The notes: generated by a model not told the origin, from the letters alone. DNA of 64,000 bases from Cellulomonas sp. URHE0023 (GCF_000688475.1 NZ_JIAN01000005.1:372001-436000); one strand, 5' to 3'; counted from the first letter of the stretch, positions 25,216 through 33,616 are shown. A program made the numbers and translations.

Positions 25216-26887
25216 CGTTCGCCTCTCCATCGGGGTGCTGCGCCAGGGTGGCCGCCAGTACCCGGTCCAGCTCGGGCTGCAGCCCGACGTCGTCCCCGCG
25301 CGCCAGGCCGGCCGCGGTCACCACTGTACGGCGGGAGGACCGGTCGTCGCCCTCGTCGTGTGCAGGCGTGAACCGCAGCCACACCCGGCGCCGCGGCGCG
25401 AACAGGGACGTGGCGAGTCCCGCGAAGGCGAGCAGCGCGAACACCAGGACGTACACGAGGGCGGGGTCGTGGCGCAGGTCGAGCGCGACGAACCGCTTGA
25501 GACCGTTGAAGGTCAACGTGCCCAGGCCGTCGGGCAGCTCGACCGTCTCGCCGGGCTTCACCACGAGGATCACGGGGTCGCCGTCGGCGTCCTTCACCTG
25601 CGTCATCCGGGCCTCGTCGAGCTCGTACACGTTCTGCGGGACCCCCGTGTCGAGACCGAGGTTCCCCTTCCACACGTTCAGCACGAGGACCGGGTCGTTC
25701 GGCTCCGGGAACTGGGAGACGTAGGCCGGTCCGTTCGGGGTCTCCACGGTCTTCTTCGTCGGCAGCAGGAACCCGATGAGGCCGACCTGGTCCTGTCCGT
25801 CGGTGACGTCCGGGACCTTCACCACGCCCTTCGACGTGTACACCTGGTCCTGCGGGAGGAACGGAGTGGGCCCGTCGCTGACCAGTGCGCCGGAGGCGTC
25901 GTGGATGGTCAGGTCCGGTGCGTACCCGTTGCCCTGCAGGTAGACCTTCGCGCCGCCCGCGTCGAGCGGGTGGTTGACCTTGATCGTCTCGGCTTGCGGC
26001 TTCTCCCCCGGCTCGGTCAGGGTCACGTGCGCCGTGAAGTCGCGCGACGCCAGCGTCTCGGGGTCGAACCGTGACTCGAAGTCGTCGAGCGCGAGCGTGA
26101 ACGGCACGAGGCTGCTCGGGGAGTACGCGGTCCCGCGCTCGAACGTGTCGTAGGCGCCCTGCGAGTTGGCGAAGCCCGAGCCCTGGACCACGATCATCTG
26201 CCCGCGGTAGTGCAGGACCTGGCCGGTGGCCACCGAGATCAGGAGGCCGACGAGGGCGAGGTGGAACACCAGGTTGCCGGTCTCGCGCAGGTACCCGCGC
26301 TCACCCGCGACCGACCACGTCCCGTCGCCCTCGTCACGGGTCTCGACCCGGTAGGTGGGCACGAACGGAAGCAGCCGCCAGCCACGCCGCAGCACCGCGG
26401 TCGCACGTCGCGTGAGCTCTTCGGGGGTGTCGTCGGCCGTGCCGGAGCCCTGTGCGGGGAACCGCCCGAACCGTCTGGGCGCGCGGGGCGGCCGACCTCG
26501 CACGCCCGCGAGGTGCACCTTGGTGCGCGGCAGGATGCAGCCGACCAGCGACACGAAGAGGAGCAGGTAGATCGCGGAGAACCAGACCGACGAGTAGACG
26601 TTGAAGGCGCCGACGCGGTCGAGCACCGGTCCGAGCGAGGGGTGGTCGGTCAGGTAGGCGACGACCTTCTCCGGACTCTGCGCGCGCTGCGGCCAGACCG
26701 TCCCGGGGACCGCCGCGACCGCGAGCAGCATGAGCAGCAGGAGCGCGACCCGCATGCTGGTCAGCTGCCGCCACGCCCACCGCAGCCAGCCGGTCAGGCC
26801 GATGCCTTGCACCACCGGCCGCTGCTCGCCTGGGTCCGTCGGTTCGGTGAAGACGTCGGAGATGCCCTCGGGGCGGTACTGGCTCAC
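25202..26887 (-). CDS. resB: cytochrome c biogenesis protein ResB
   Basis: 561-aa membrane protein partnering CcsB in heme delivery. Three N-terminal helices (about residues 30-55, 75-110 and 160-185) are followed by a large extracytoplasmic domain and a last helix (~500-520). Motifs include LTSMRVALLLLMLLAVAAVPGT and FSAIYLLLFVSLVGCILPRT. The GTG at 26887 begins one base after the ccdA TGA; VSQYRPEGISDVFTEP was taken as the N terminus because the frame further upstream overlaps ccdA. Confidence 0.92.
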   Translation of the reverse strand: MSQYRPEGISDVFTEPTDPGEQRPVVQGIGLTGWLRWAWRQLTSMRVALLLLMLLAVAAVPGTVWPQRAQSPEKVVAYLTDHPSLGPVLDRVGAFNVYSSVWFSAIYLLLFVSLVGCILPRTKVHLAGVRGRPPRAPRRFGRFPAQGSGTADDTPEELTRRATAVLRRGWRLLPFVPTYRVETRDEGDGTWSVAGERGYLRETGNLVFHLALVGLLISVATGQVLHYRGQMIVVQGSGFANSQGAYDTFERGTAYSPSSLVPFTLALDDFESRFDPETLASRDFTAHVTLTEPGEKPQAETIKVNHPLDAGGAKVYLQGNGYAPDLTIHDASGALVSDGPTPFLPQDQVYTSKGVVKVPDVTDGQDQVGLIGFLLPTKKTVETPNGPAYVSQFPEPNDPVLVLNVWKGNLGLDTGVPQNVYELDEARMTQVKDADGDPVILVVKPGETVELPDGLGTLTFNGLKRFVALDLRHDPALVYVLVFALLAFAGLATSLFAPRRRVWLRFTPAHDEGDDRSSRRTVVTAAGLARGDDVGLQPELDRVLAATLAQHPDGEANDGHR

Positions 26888-26888
26888 G

Positions 26889-27683
26889 TCAGACCACCGG
26901 CACGAACGGCTCGTTGCCCGAGACGACACCCTGGAGCCAGCCTGCCCACTGACCCCAGACGCCGGTCACGAGCGCGAGGCCGAGCACGATGAGCAGCCCG
27001 CCGCCGAGCCGCATGATCGCGAGCCGGTGCCGGCGCAGGAACGCCAGGGCCTTCGCGCTGCGCTCGACGCTGAACGCCACGATCAGGAACGGCAGGCCGA
27101 GGCCGAGGCAGAACGCGACCGCGAGGATCCCGCCGCGGCCCGCGGTGCCCCCGTCGAGGGACAGGGCGATGATCGCGGCGAGCGTCGGTCCGATGCAGGG
27201 CGCCCACCCGAGGCCGAACGTGACGCCCAGCAGGGGCGCACCCCAGAGTCCGGCCCGCGGGGCCAGGTGCACGCGCCGCTCGTTCTGCAGGAACGGGATG
27301 AAGCCCAGGAACGCCAGACCCATGACGATCACGACGACACCGAGCACCCGCATGATCACGTCCTGGTACTCCAGGAGCACCCCGCCGAGGGACCCTGCGA
27401 GGATCCCGAGCGCGAGGTAGACGGCCGTGAACCCCGCGATGAAGAGCGAGACGCCGAGCATCAGTCGGGAACGGGCGGGCTTCGGTACGGGGGTGCCGAT
27501 CGGGCGACTCCCGGCCGCACCGGTCATCCCTCCGAGGTAGCCGAGGTAGGCGGGGACGAGCGGCAGGACGCACGGCGACGCGAACGAGACCAGCCCGGCG
27601 AGCAGCGCGACGGGGACGGCCAGCAGCAGCGAACCGGAGATGATCGCCTGACCGAAGGCGTCACCGGCGCTCCCGATGATCAC
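26889..27683 (-). CDS. ccdA: thiol-disulfide interchange membrane protein CcdA
   Basis: 264-aa DsbD-core family protein with six to seven helices that carries reducing power across the membrane to ResA/apocytochrome c. The redox Cys pair sits in FASPCVLPLVPAYLGYL (helix 1) and GWAPCIGPTLAAI (helix 4), the standard CcdA motifs. ATG overlaps the resA stop (ATGA). The position between resA and resB matches the conserved system II order. Confidence 0.95.
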   Translation of the reverse strand: MIIGSAGDAFGQAIISGSLLLAVPVALLAGLVSFASPCVLPLVPAYLGYLGGMTGAAGSRPIGTPVPKPARSRLMLGVSLFIAGFTAVYLALGILAGSLGGVLLEYQDVIMRVLGVVVIVMGLAFLGFIPFLQNERRVHLAPRAGLWGAPLLGVTFGLGWAPCIGPTLAAIIALSLDGGTAGRGGILAVAFCLGLGLPFLIVAFSVERSAKALAFLRRHRLAIMRLGGGLLIVLGLALVTGVWGQWAGWLQGVVSGNEPFVPVV

Positions 27684-28297
27684 GTGGACGGGGTCGCGGC
27701 GGGCTCGGCGTGCACGGGCTCGGCGACCAGCTCGTCGACCATCGAGCGCAGCGTGGACGGGTCGACGACCCCCAGGATCCGGCCCGCGACCATCCCGTTG
27801 CGGTCGAGCACGATCGTCGTGGGCACTGCGTTGACCGGGACGACGCCCTCGAGCGCGGCGACGGCGGAACCGTCCTCGTCGTGGATGCTCGGGTACGGCA
27901 CGCCGTGGTTCGTCTGGAACGCCTGCGCGGTGCCCGCGGCGTCCGTGTGGTTGATGCCGAGCACGTGGACGCCCTGGTCCGCGTAGTCATCGGCGATCGC
28001 GGCCAGGTCCGGGGCCTCGGCACGGCACGGCGGGCAGTTGGCGTACCAGGTGTTCAGCACGACGACGTCGCCGGCCCAGTCGGTCACGTCCTGGGTCGCA
28101 CCCTCGTAGTCGGTGCCACTGAGGGTCACGGGCCCCTGCCGGTCCGCGGCGGCCCAGGTGCGAGTGCTGCCGTCGCCGGACTGGTAGCCCTGCTGCGCGA
28201 CGTCGCCGCTGGTGGCCGGCTGGCTGCAGCCGGTCAGGAGCATGGCACCGGCCGCCAGCAGGCCCGTGACCAGCACGGCAGCGGAGCGCACCTGCAC
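27680..28297 (-). CDS. resA: ResA-like thioredoxin lipoprotein
   Basis: 205-aa extracytoplasmic TlpA-type thioredoxin that keeps apocytochrome c heme-binding cysteines reduced. Lipobox LLTGC has its Cys at 24; the active site WYANCPPC has Cys88 and Cys91; cis-Pro region VPTTIVLD is near 160. GTG start one base after the phosphatase stop. It overlaps ccdA by 4 bases, so electron donor and acceptor are made together. Confidence 0.92.
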   Translation of the reverse strand: MQVRSAAVLVTGLLAAGAMLLTGCSQPATSGDVAQQGYQSGDGSTRTWAAADRQGPVTLSGTDYEGATQDVTDWAGDVVVLNTWYANCPPCRAEAPDLAAIADDYADQGVHVLGINHTDAAGTAQAFQTNHGVPYPSIHDEDGSAVAALEGVVPVNAVPTTIVLDRNGMVAGRILGVVDPSTLRSMVDELVAEPVHAEPAATPST

Positions 28298-28298
28298 G

Positions 28299-29006
28299 TC
28301 AGGCTCCCGCGACGGACGAGGTCCCGGGCAGCAGCGCAGCGGCGGGCTCGCTGTAGCCGATGCCGACGAGGGTGTCGTCCTGGTACCGCAGGCTGGTCAG
28401 GGACGCGACGGAGCACTGGCGCCGGCGCGGGTCGTGCCACAGGCGGCGATTCTCGAGCGCGAGGCGCGTCACCCACACGGGCAGCTGGTGGCTGACCAGG
28501 ACGGCCTCGTGGCCGCGTGCGAGGACGAGCGCGTCCGCGACGGCGGCCAGCATGCGCTCGACCTGCTCCGTGTACGGCTCGCCCCATGACGGGCGGAAGG
28601 GGTTGCGCAGGTACGGCCAGTGCTCGGGGTGGCGCAACGAGCCGTCGCCCACGCCGAAGGTCATGCCCTCGAAGTGGTTTCCTGCCTCGATGATGCGCGG
28701 CTCGGTCGCGATGTCCACCCCGAACGCCGCAGCGATCGGCCCGGCGGTCTCCTGCGCCCGCTGCAGCGGGGAGGCGATGACGGCAACGACGTCCCTGCGC
28801 GGCGGCGGCGCGGTGTCGGCCGGACCGTTGACGCGACGTTCGCCCCCGGGTGCTCCGGTCGCGGTGCCCGCGAGGTGCGCGGCGACCGTCTCGGCCATGG
28901 CCGCACCGCGCTCGGACAGGCGGTAGCCCGGCAGTCGGCCGTAGAGCACACCCTCGGGGTTGTGCACCTCGCCGTGCCGCATCAGGTGGATCGTCGTGTC
29001 GACCAT
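28299..29006 (-). CDS. histidine phosphatase family protein (phosphoglycerate mutase-like)
   Basis: 235-aa enzyme of the branch-1 histidine phosphatase fold: catalytic LMRHGE with His11, ASPLQRAQET with the second Arg, and VLVSHQLPV with the second His. Substrate unknown. It begins the resA-ccsB operon (one base gap to resA), an arrangement also remembered from M. tuberculosis (gpm2-Rv0526-ccdA-Rv0528-ccsA). GAGACT six nt before the ATG suggests a leaderless start. Confidence 0.88.
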   Translation of the reverse strand: MVDTTIHLMRHGEVHNPEGVLYGRLPGYRLSERGAAMAETVAAHLAGTATGAPGGERRVNGPADTAPPPRRDVVAVIASPLQRAQETAGPIAAAFGVDIATEPRIIEAGNHFEGMTFGVGDGSLRHPEHWPYLRNPFRPSWGEPYTEQVERMLAAVADALVLARGHEAVLVSHQLPVWVTRLALENRRLWHDPRRRQCSVASLTSLRYQDDTLVGIGYSEPAAALLPGTSSVAGA

Positions 29007-29036
29007 GGGGTCAGTCTCGCAAACACTCCTGTGGAC

Positions 29037-29552
29037 TCAGCACGCGTCGGGTTCCCCCTCGACGTGACACGCGCCACCCGTCAGGTGCACGCGCACGGTC
29101 TCCATCGCGTCGCCGAGCGCTGCGAACTGCTCCGGGGTGAGCACGTCGACCAGGTGGTCCCGCACCGACTGGACGTGCCCGGGGGCCGCCGCGACGAGCG
29201 TCGCCCACCCCTTGTCGGTCATCGTCGCGTTCACGCCACGAGCGTCGGACTCGCAGGGCACGCGCGCGACGAGACCGGACTCCTCCATCCGACGCACGGT
29301 GTGCGTGAGCCGACTGCGCGAGTGCGCGACGTTGTCGGCGAGCTGCGCCATGCGCAGGGTCCGCCCAGGCGCCTCGGAGAGGCGGACCAGCACCTCGTAC
29401 TCGTGCGTGGACAGACCGGACTTCGCGTCGAGCTCGTGCTCGAGCACCGCGAGGAGCCGCGCGACGCCCTGGCGGAACGAGCGCCACGTCTTCTGCTGCT
29501 CTTCGGTCAGCCACTCGACCGTCTCGGCGGTGACCTCTGTGGTCGTGCTCAC
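29037..29552 (-). CDS. MarR family transcriptional regulator
   Basis: 171-aa winged-helix regulator: LSTHEYEVLVRLSEAPGRTLRMAQLADNV, HTH segment HSRSRLTHTVRRMEESGLV and wing DARGVNATMTDKG fit the MarR fold. The GTG at 29552 was chosen; upstream codons are Arg/Cys-rich and cross the intergenic operators. It is divergent from yceI with a 98-base gap holding two palindromes. It probably represses yceI and itself; the ligand is unknown. The C terminus holds two Cys (GGACHVEGEPDAC), a possible redox switch. Confidence 0.88.
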   Translation of the reverse strand: MSTTTEVTAETVEWLTEEQQKTWRSFRQGVARLLAVLEHELDAKSGLSTHEYEVLVRLSEAPGRTLRMAQLADNVAHSRSRLTHTVRRMEESGLVARVPCESDARGVNATMTDKGWATLVAAAPGHVQSVRDHLVDVLTPEQFAALGDAMETVRVHLTGGACHVEGEPDAC

Positions 29553-29588
29553 AACACGCCTCCTCGGCTCGGGTTGCGGGGACGTCTC

Positions 29589-29622
29589 AAGTGTAGTACA
29601 ACTTTGAACTAACGGATTAGTT
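29589..29622. promoter_or_regulatory. palindromic operators between marR and yceI
   Basis: Two adjacent sites in a locally AT-rich stretch: AAGTGTAGTACAACTT (29589-29604), containing the perfect 9-mer TGTAGTACA, and AACTAACGGATTAGTT (29607-29622), a perfect 6-bp inverted repeat with a 4-nt centre. MarR dimers bind such sites; which promoter each covers is not clear. Confidence 0.65.
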
Positions 29623-29650
29623 GACTCTTCAACATCTCGGAGGACATGCC

Positions 29651-30211
29651 ATGAGCACCAGCACCAGCACCGCACTCCCCACCGGCCTCACCACCGGCAC
29701 GTGGGCCGTCGACGCCTCCCACACCGAGGCAGGCTTCACCGTGCGTCACGCCGGGATCTCCAAGGTCCGCGGAACCATCGCGGTCACCGAGGGCGTCATC
29801 ACCGTCGGCGACGACCTCGAGACCACCTCGGTCTCGGTCACGCTCGACCCCTCGACCGTCTCCACCGGAGACGCCAACCGCGACGGGCACCTCAAGAGCG
29901 GCGACTTCTTCGACGTCGAGAAGTTCGGCCAGTGGACCTTCGTCTCCACCGCGGTGCGCGAGGCCGGCAGCAAGCACGTCATCGTCGGCGACCTGACCAT
30001 CCACGGCGTCACGCAGTCCGTCGAGCTCGACACCGAGTTCAACGGCACCGCCGTCGACCCGTTCGGCAACACCCGCGCCGGGTTCGAGGCCACCGTCGCC
30101 ATCTCGCGCAAGGACTTCGGCCTGACGTGGAACGCGGCCCTCGAGGCGGGCGGCGTGCTCGTCGGCGACAAGGTCACGATCGCGCTAGACGTGTCGGCCA
30201 TCAAGGGCTGA
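29651..30211 (+). CDS. YceI family protein
   Basis: 186-aa lipocalin-like beta-barrel expected to bind a polyisoprenoid or quinone-like lipid. TWAVDASHTEAGFTVRHAGISKVRG is the family start; DGHLKSGDFFDVEKF and the C-terminal ISRKDFGLTWN motif are present. No signal peptide is visible, so it is cytoplasmic here, unlike E. coli YceI. GGAGGA 8 bases before the ATG decides the start over an in-frame ATG at 29621. Divergent MarR regulator. Confidence 0.92.
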   Translation: MSTSTSTALPTGLTTGTWAVDASHTEAGFTVRHAGISKVRGTIAVTEGVITVGDDLETTSVSVTLDPSTVSTGDANRDGHLKSGDFFDVEKFGQWTFVSTAVREAGSKHVIVGDLTIHGVTQSVELDTEFNGTAVDPFGNTRAGFEATVAISRKDFGLTWNAALEAGGVLVGDKVTIALDVSAIKG

Positions 30212-30231
30212 CCTGCTTCACGCACGACGAC

Positions 30232-30259
30232 GAGCCGGTGCCCGTGGGGGCACCGGCTC
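30232..30259. terminator. bidirectional terminator between yceI and rex
   Basis: Perfect 12-bp stem GAGCCGGTGCCC with a 4-nt loop between two convergent genes, 20 bases past yceI and 3 bases past the rex stop. Confidence 0.75.
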
Positions 30260-30262
30260 TCG

Positions 30263-30961
30263 TCATGCCCAGTCCCCCGTGCTGGTCCGGCGCCTGTCGT
30301 GGAACGCCAGGATCTGCAGCTCCGACGCCACGTCGACGGCCCGCAGGTCCACGCGTGCCGGCACCCGCAGCGCGCGCGGCGCGAAGGTCAGGATCCCGAC
30401 CACACCGGCCTCGACGAGCGCGTCGCACACCTCCTGCGCGCTGGACGCCGGGGTCGCGATGATGCCGATGGTCGCGTCCGTCGTCCTGACCACCTCGCCC
30501 ACGTCCTGCCAGGGCCGCACCACCAGCCCCGCGACGGTGGTCCCGACGACGGCCGGGTCCGCGTCGACGAGGCCGACGACCGCGAAGCCTCGCTCCGCGA
30601 AGACCGAGTAGCTCGCCAGAGCGTGCCCCAGGTTCCCGATGCCGACGATCACGACCCGCCGCTGCGTGGTCAGGCCGAGCACCACACCGATCTGCTCGGA
30701 CAGGTGCTCCACGTCGTACCCGACACCACGCCGGCCGTACGAGCCCAGGAACGACAGGTCCTTGCGCAGCTGCGCCGGGGTGACACCCGCGGCATGCGCG
30801 AGCTCGTCCGACGACGTCGTGACCACGCCCTCAAGCCCTTGCAGCGCCCGCAGGTACCCGGGCAGCCGAGCGACCGTCGACGGCGGCACCTCCCGGGCAG
30901 GCCCTTGGCCGACCGCTCTCGCCGCGCGGACGGATCCACGCGCCGTCCGCTGCGTGTCCAC
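30263..30961 (-). CDS. rex: redox-sensing transcriptional repressor Rex
   Basis: 232-aa NADH/NAD+ sensor. N-terminal winged helix (about 25-85) contains VPPSTVARLPGYLRAL and PAQLRKDLSFLGSYGRRGVGY; the Rossmann domain has GIGNLGHALASY (nucleotide loop, ~105-116) and IIATPASSAQEVCD. GTG start with GGGAG upstream. It lies 47 bases after the glutaredoxin gene. Known Rex targets include nuo, cytochrome bd and hem genes; here a Rex-like box lies at the menJ-nuo promoter. The hem genes that follow rex in Streptomyces are absent here. Confidence 0.96.
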   Translation of the reverse strand: MDTQRTARGSVRAARAVGQGPAREVPPSTVARLPGYLRALQGLEGVVTTSSDELAHAAGVTPAQLRKDLSFLGSYGRRGVGYDVEHLSEQIGVVLGLTTQRRVVIVGIGNLGHALASYSVFAERGFAVVGLVDADPAVVGTTVAGLVVRPWQDVGEVVRTTDATIGIIATPASSAQEVCDALVEAGVVGILTFAPRALRVPARVDLRAVDVASELQILAFHDRRRTSTGDWA

Positions 30962-31008
30962 ATCGACTCCCGCGACAGCCCTGCCGGCCCTCGGGCCGGA
31001 TCCTGACG

Positions 31009-31293
31009 TCAGGGTAGGGGTCGCGACCCGGGCCCGGTAAGGGTTCGACGCAGACGCGCGGCATCGATCCGCCAGTACCCCTGCTGGACCCCGTCCACCT
31101 CGACCACCGGGACGAGCTCACCGAGCTCGTCGACCAGGTCCCGGCCCTCGTACGGACCTGCCTCGATGTCGACCTCGGTCCACCCCGAGCCCGTCTCCGC
31201 GCAGACGCTGCGCACCACGTCACGCGCGTCATCGCACAGGTGGCAACCCGAGCGGCCGTACAGCACGACCCTCGTCTGCACCGTGTTCGTCAT
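31009..31293 (-). CDS. glutaredoxin-like protein
   Basis: 94-aa thioredoxin-fold protein with active site GCHLC (Cys17, Cys20) and the cis-Pro segment ELVPVVEVDG. It resembles the small glutaredoxin-family proteins placed next to rex or hemA in actinobacteria; function as a thiol reductase partner is inferred. TACGGT six nt before the ATG suggests a leaderless start and a promoter shared back to back with the HAD gene. Confidence 0.88.
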   Translation of the reverse strand: MTNTVQTRVVLYGRSGCHLCDDARDVVRSVCAETGSGWTEVDIEAGPYEGRDLVDELGELVPVVEVDGVQQGYWRIDAARLRRTLTGPGSRPLP

Positions 31294-31299
31294 GCGTTC

Positions 31300-31349
31300 A
31301 CCGTACCGACCGAGGTCAGGCGCGTCCGACCACCGCTCGTCGTTACAGT
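31300..31349. promoter_or_regulatory. divergent leaderless promoters of glutaredoxin and HAD genes
   Basis: TACGGT on the minus strand (31300-31305), 6 nt from the glutaredoxin ATG, and TACAGT on the plus strand (31344-31349), 6 nt from the HAD GTG. Confidence 0.6.
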
Positions 31350-31355
31350 GGAAGC

Positions 31356-32207
31356 GTGCGCCCGGCCGTCGAGAGTCCCATCGTCCCGAACCCGGTCCCC
31401 CGGGCGCCCGGGGCCGGACCTGACGGACCCCGCACCGGCGCCTTCTTCGACGTCGACAACACGATCATCCGCGGAGCGAGCTCGTTCCACCTCGCCAAAG
31501 GGCTGTACCTGCGCGGGTTCTTCCGCAAGCGCGACCTGGTCCGGTTCGGGCTGCACCAGTTCCGGTACCTGACGTTCGGCGAGAACAAGGAGCAGATCGA
31601 CGAGGTCCGGCAGCGCGCGCTGGAGATCATGACGGGCCACTCCGTCGCCGAGGTCACCGCCATCGCCGAGGACGTCTACGACGAGGTCCTCCTGCTGCGC
31701 ATCTACCCGGGAACCCAACGGCTCCTCGACGAGCACATCGCCGCCGGTCACTCCGTCTGGCTGGTCACCGCCACACCGCGCGAGATCGGGGAGATCATCG
31801 CTCGGCGCCTCGGAGCCACGGGCGCCCTGGGCACCGTCGCGGAGCACAAGGACGGCTACTACACCGGTCGCCTCGTCGGCGACATGCTGCACGGCCGCGC
31901 CAAGGCCGAGGCCGTCCGGTCGATCGCCGCAGACAACGGGATCGACCTTGCCCAGTCGTACGCCTACGGCGACTCGACCAACGACGTGCCGATCCTCTCC
32001 GAGGTCGGCTTCCCGTGCGCGATCAACCCCGACCGGCGTCTGCGCCGGCACGCCGCCGAGGTCGGATGGCCCGTGCGCGAGTTCCGGACCCGTCGCCGCA
32101 ACACCCGCCGAGGAACCGCGGTGGTCAGCCTGGCGGGACTGGCCTGGGCGTTCGGACTCGTGGCGCGCACGGTGGTCCGCACGTGGCGCGGGTCGCGCGA
32201 CGCGTGA
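31356..32207 (+). CDS. HAD-IB family hydrolase (SerB-like phosphatase)
   Basis: 283-aa phosphatase of the HAD superfamily subfamily IB. Catalytic DxDxT is FFDVDNT with Asp32 and Asp34; motif II (VTATPREIGE), motif III lysine (GRAKAEAV) and the Asp pair YGDSTNDVPIL follow; a single C-terminal hydrophobic segment (~255-272) may tether it to the membrane. Close in type to SerB1 (Rv0505c), whose substrate is not certain. GTG start 6 nt after TACAGT. The stop overlaps the start of the GNAT gene (GTGA). Confidence 0.9.
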   Translation: MRPAVESPIVPNPVPRAPGAGPDGPRTGAFFDVDNTIIRGASSFHLAKGLYLRGFFRKRDLVRFGLHQFRYLTFGENKEQIDEVRQRALEIMTGHSVAEVTAIAEDVYDEVLLLRIYPGTQRLLDEHIAAGHSVWLVTATPREIGEIIARRLGATGALGTVAEHKDGYYTGRLVGDMLHGRAKAEAVRSIAADNGIDLAQSYAYGDSTNDVPILSEVGFPCAINPDRRLRRHAAEVGWPVREFRTRRRNTRRGTAVVSLAGLAWAFGLVARTVVRTWRGSRDA

Positions 32208-32740
32208 CCGCCTCCTGTGCCGTCCGCGCGGCAGTCCCCGACGACGTACCCGCGCTGGCCGCGCTCGCCGCCCTCACGTTCCCGCTCGCGTGCCCGCCAG
32301 GCTCGACGCCCGAGGACCAGCAGGCGTTCATCACCTCGGTGCTCTCGCCTGGCCGGTTCGCGTCGTACCTCGCGTCCCCTGAGCGGTCGGTGCTCGTCGC
32401 AGAGCAGGGCGGCGCGCTGGTCGGCTACACGATGCTCGTGCTGACCGCCCCCACCGACCCGGACGTCGCGGGCGCACTCACGCTCACACCGACCGTCGAG
32501 CTGTCGAAGTGCTACGTCCACCCCGCCCACCACGGTGCCGGCATCGCGCACGCCCTCATGGAGTCGTCGCTGGCCGTGGCGCAGGGTCACGGAGCCGCGG
32601 GCATCTGGCTCGGCGTCAACCAGGAGAACGCTCGGGCGCGCGCGTTCTACGAACGGTCGGGCTTCTCGGTGGTCGGGACCAAGCACTTCACGGTCGGCAC
32701 CCGCCTCGAGAACGACTACGTCCTCGAACGGCCCCTCTGA
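32204..32740 (+). CDS. GNAT family N-acetyltransferase
   Basis: 178-aa single-domain acetyltransferase. The acetyl-CoA motif is the VHPAHHGAGIAHALMESSL segment, followed by WLGVNQENARARAFYERSGF (motif B) and a terminal NDYVLERPL. The GTG at 32204 overlaps the HAD stop by 4 bases and is preferred over an Arg/Pro-rich upstream extension. Substrate unknown; coupling to the phosphatase hints at a shared small-molecule or protein substrate. Confidence 0.88.
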   Translation: MTASCAVRAAVPDDVPALAALAALTFPLACPPGSTPEDQQAFITSVLSPGRFASYLASPERSVLVAEQGGALVGYTMLVLTAPTDPDVAGALTLTPTVELSKCYVHPAHHGAGIAHALMESSLAVAQGHGAAGIWLGVNQENARARAFYERSGFSVVGTKHFTVGTRLENDYVLERPL

Positions 32741-32881
32741 CCTGAGCCTCTCGTCGAGGCGCAGGCGACGACTACCGACATCGGCCCTCGGTCGTGACGT
32801 CAGCACCTGCATCGCCGGTCGCGGAACGGTCGCGCTCGCGCTCAGGCACGACGAGCAGGATCAACAAACAGGCACAACAAA

Positions 32882-32907
32882 ACGGGCCCGGCGTCCGCCG
32901 AGCCCGT
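32882..32907 (-). terminator. rho-independent terminator of the bS22 gene
   Basis: On the minus strand a GC stem (ACGGGC/GCCCGT plus inner GGCG/CGCC) is followed by TTTTGTTGTG, one of the few U-rich tails in the window. It lies 37 bases after the bS22 stop. Confidence 0.8.
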
Positions 32908-32943
32908 CGTGCTGCTCCTACGCCGAGCGGACTCGGCGTGGGG

Positions 32944-33042
32944 TCACTTCTTGTTGCGGCGCTGGTGGCGCGTCTTGCGAAGAAGCTTGCGGTGCTTCTT
33001 CTTGGCCATCCGCTTACGACGCTTCTTGATGACGGAACCCAT
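32944..33042 (-). CDS. mini ribosomal protein bS22 (AURKAIP1/COX24 domain)
   Basis: 32-residue protein, almost entirely Lys/Arg (starts [16 protein letters not shown], ends RRNKK). It matches the actinobacterial bS22 found in mycobacterial 30S subunits and the COX24-like family. A GAGG site lies 3-7 bases before the ATG. It has a long leader (~120 bases) and a strong terminator, consistent with high expression as a single gene. Its usual neighbour, a small HTH protein, is directly upstream. Confidence 0.9.
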   Translation of the reverse strand: MGSVIKKRRKRMAKKKHRKLLRKTRHQRRNKK

Positions 33043-33246
33043 GGGTCCTCACTTCATTTCCGAGTGGAGGCCCGGCGGACGGGCCGTGCCTGCTGGTGGT
33101 CGATCGATGCGCGTGCAGTCTGTTCAACCCATCGCCCACGCACGGAGAAAGTCCGAGGCTCTACCTTACGCGATGTCCAGGGTCCCTCGCGACGCGCGAC
33201 CAGATCGGGCGAAGGACGGACGAGCGAGACGCCGGACCGGACGGGC

Positions 33247-33471
33247 TCAGGAGCTCCTGCGGTCCTCGTCGGCGGTCGTCGACTCGATCGGCAACGACGT
33301 GGCCAGGTAGTGGTCCAGGGCGTCCTGCGGGACACGGAAGGACCGGCCGACGCGGACACCCGGCAGCTCACCCGAATGCAGCAGGCGGTACACCGTCATC
33401 TTGGACACGCGCATGATCTCGGCGACCTCGAGCACCGTCAGATACCTGGTGCGGGCCGGCTGCTCGCTCAT
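33247..33471 (-). CDS. small MerR/excisionase-type HTH protein
   Basis: 74-aa DNA-binding protein: TVLEVAEIMRVSKMTVYRLLHSGELPGVRVGRSFRVP is a winged HTH of the excisionase/BldC class, filling nearly the whole protein. GAGGAAG precedes the ATG by about 10 bases. Linked to bS22 as in other actinobacteria (Rv0500A-Rv0500B by memory). It is a chromosomal regulator, not evidence of a phage: there is no integrase or attachment-site duplication nearby. Confidence 0.87.
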   Translation of the reverse strand: MSEQPARTRYLTVLEVAEIMRVSKMTVYRLLHSGELPGVRVGRSFRVPQDALDHYLATSLPIESTTADEDRRSS

Positions 33472-33616
33472 GTGGTCGCTTCTTCCTCATCCGCCCCTGT
33501 GACGAGCGGGCTCCGCGCATCCACCGGAGGATGCCTGGTCAGCGTAGTGGCGCGTGGGACTGGAGTGAAAGGGGGGACGCCTGGGACTCACGCGTGCGGC
33601 CCAACGCCGCACCTGG

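Noticed and set aside
33247..33471. Excisionase-like HTH as a sign of an integrated element
   Set aside because: There is no integrase, direct repeat attachment site or tRNA nearby, and the gene is a conserved neighbour of bS22 in actinobacteria.
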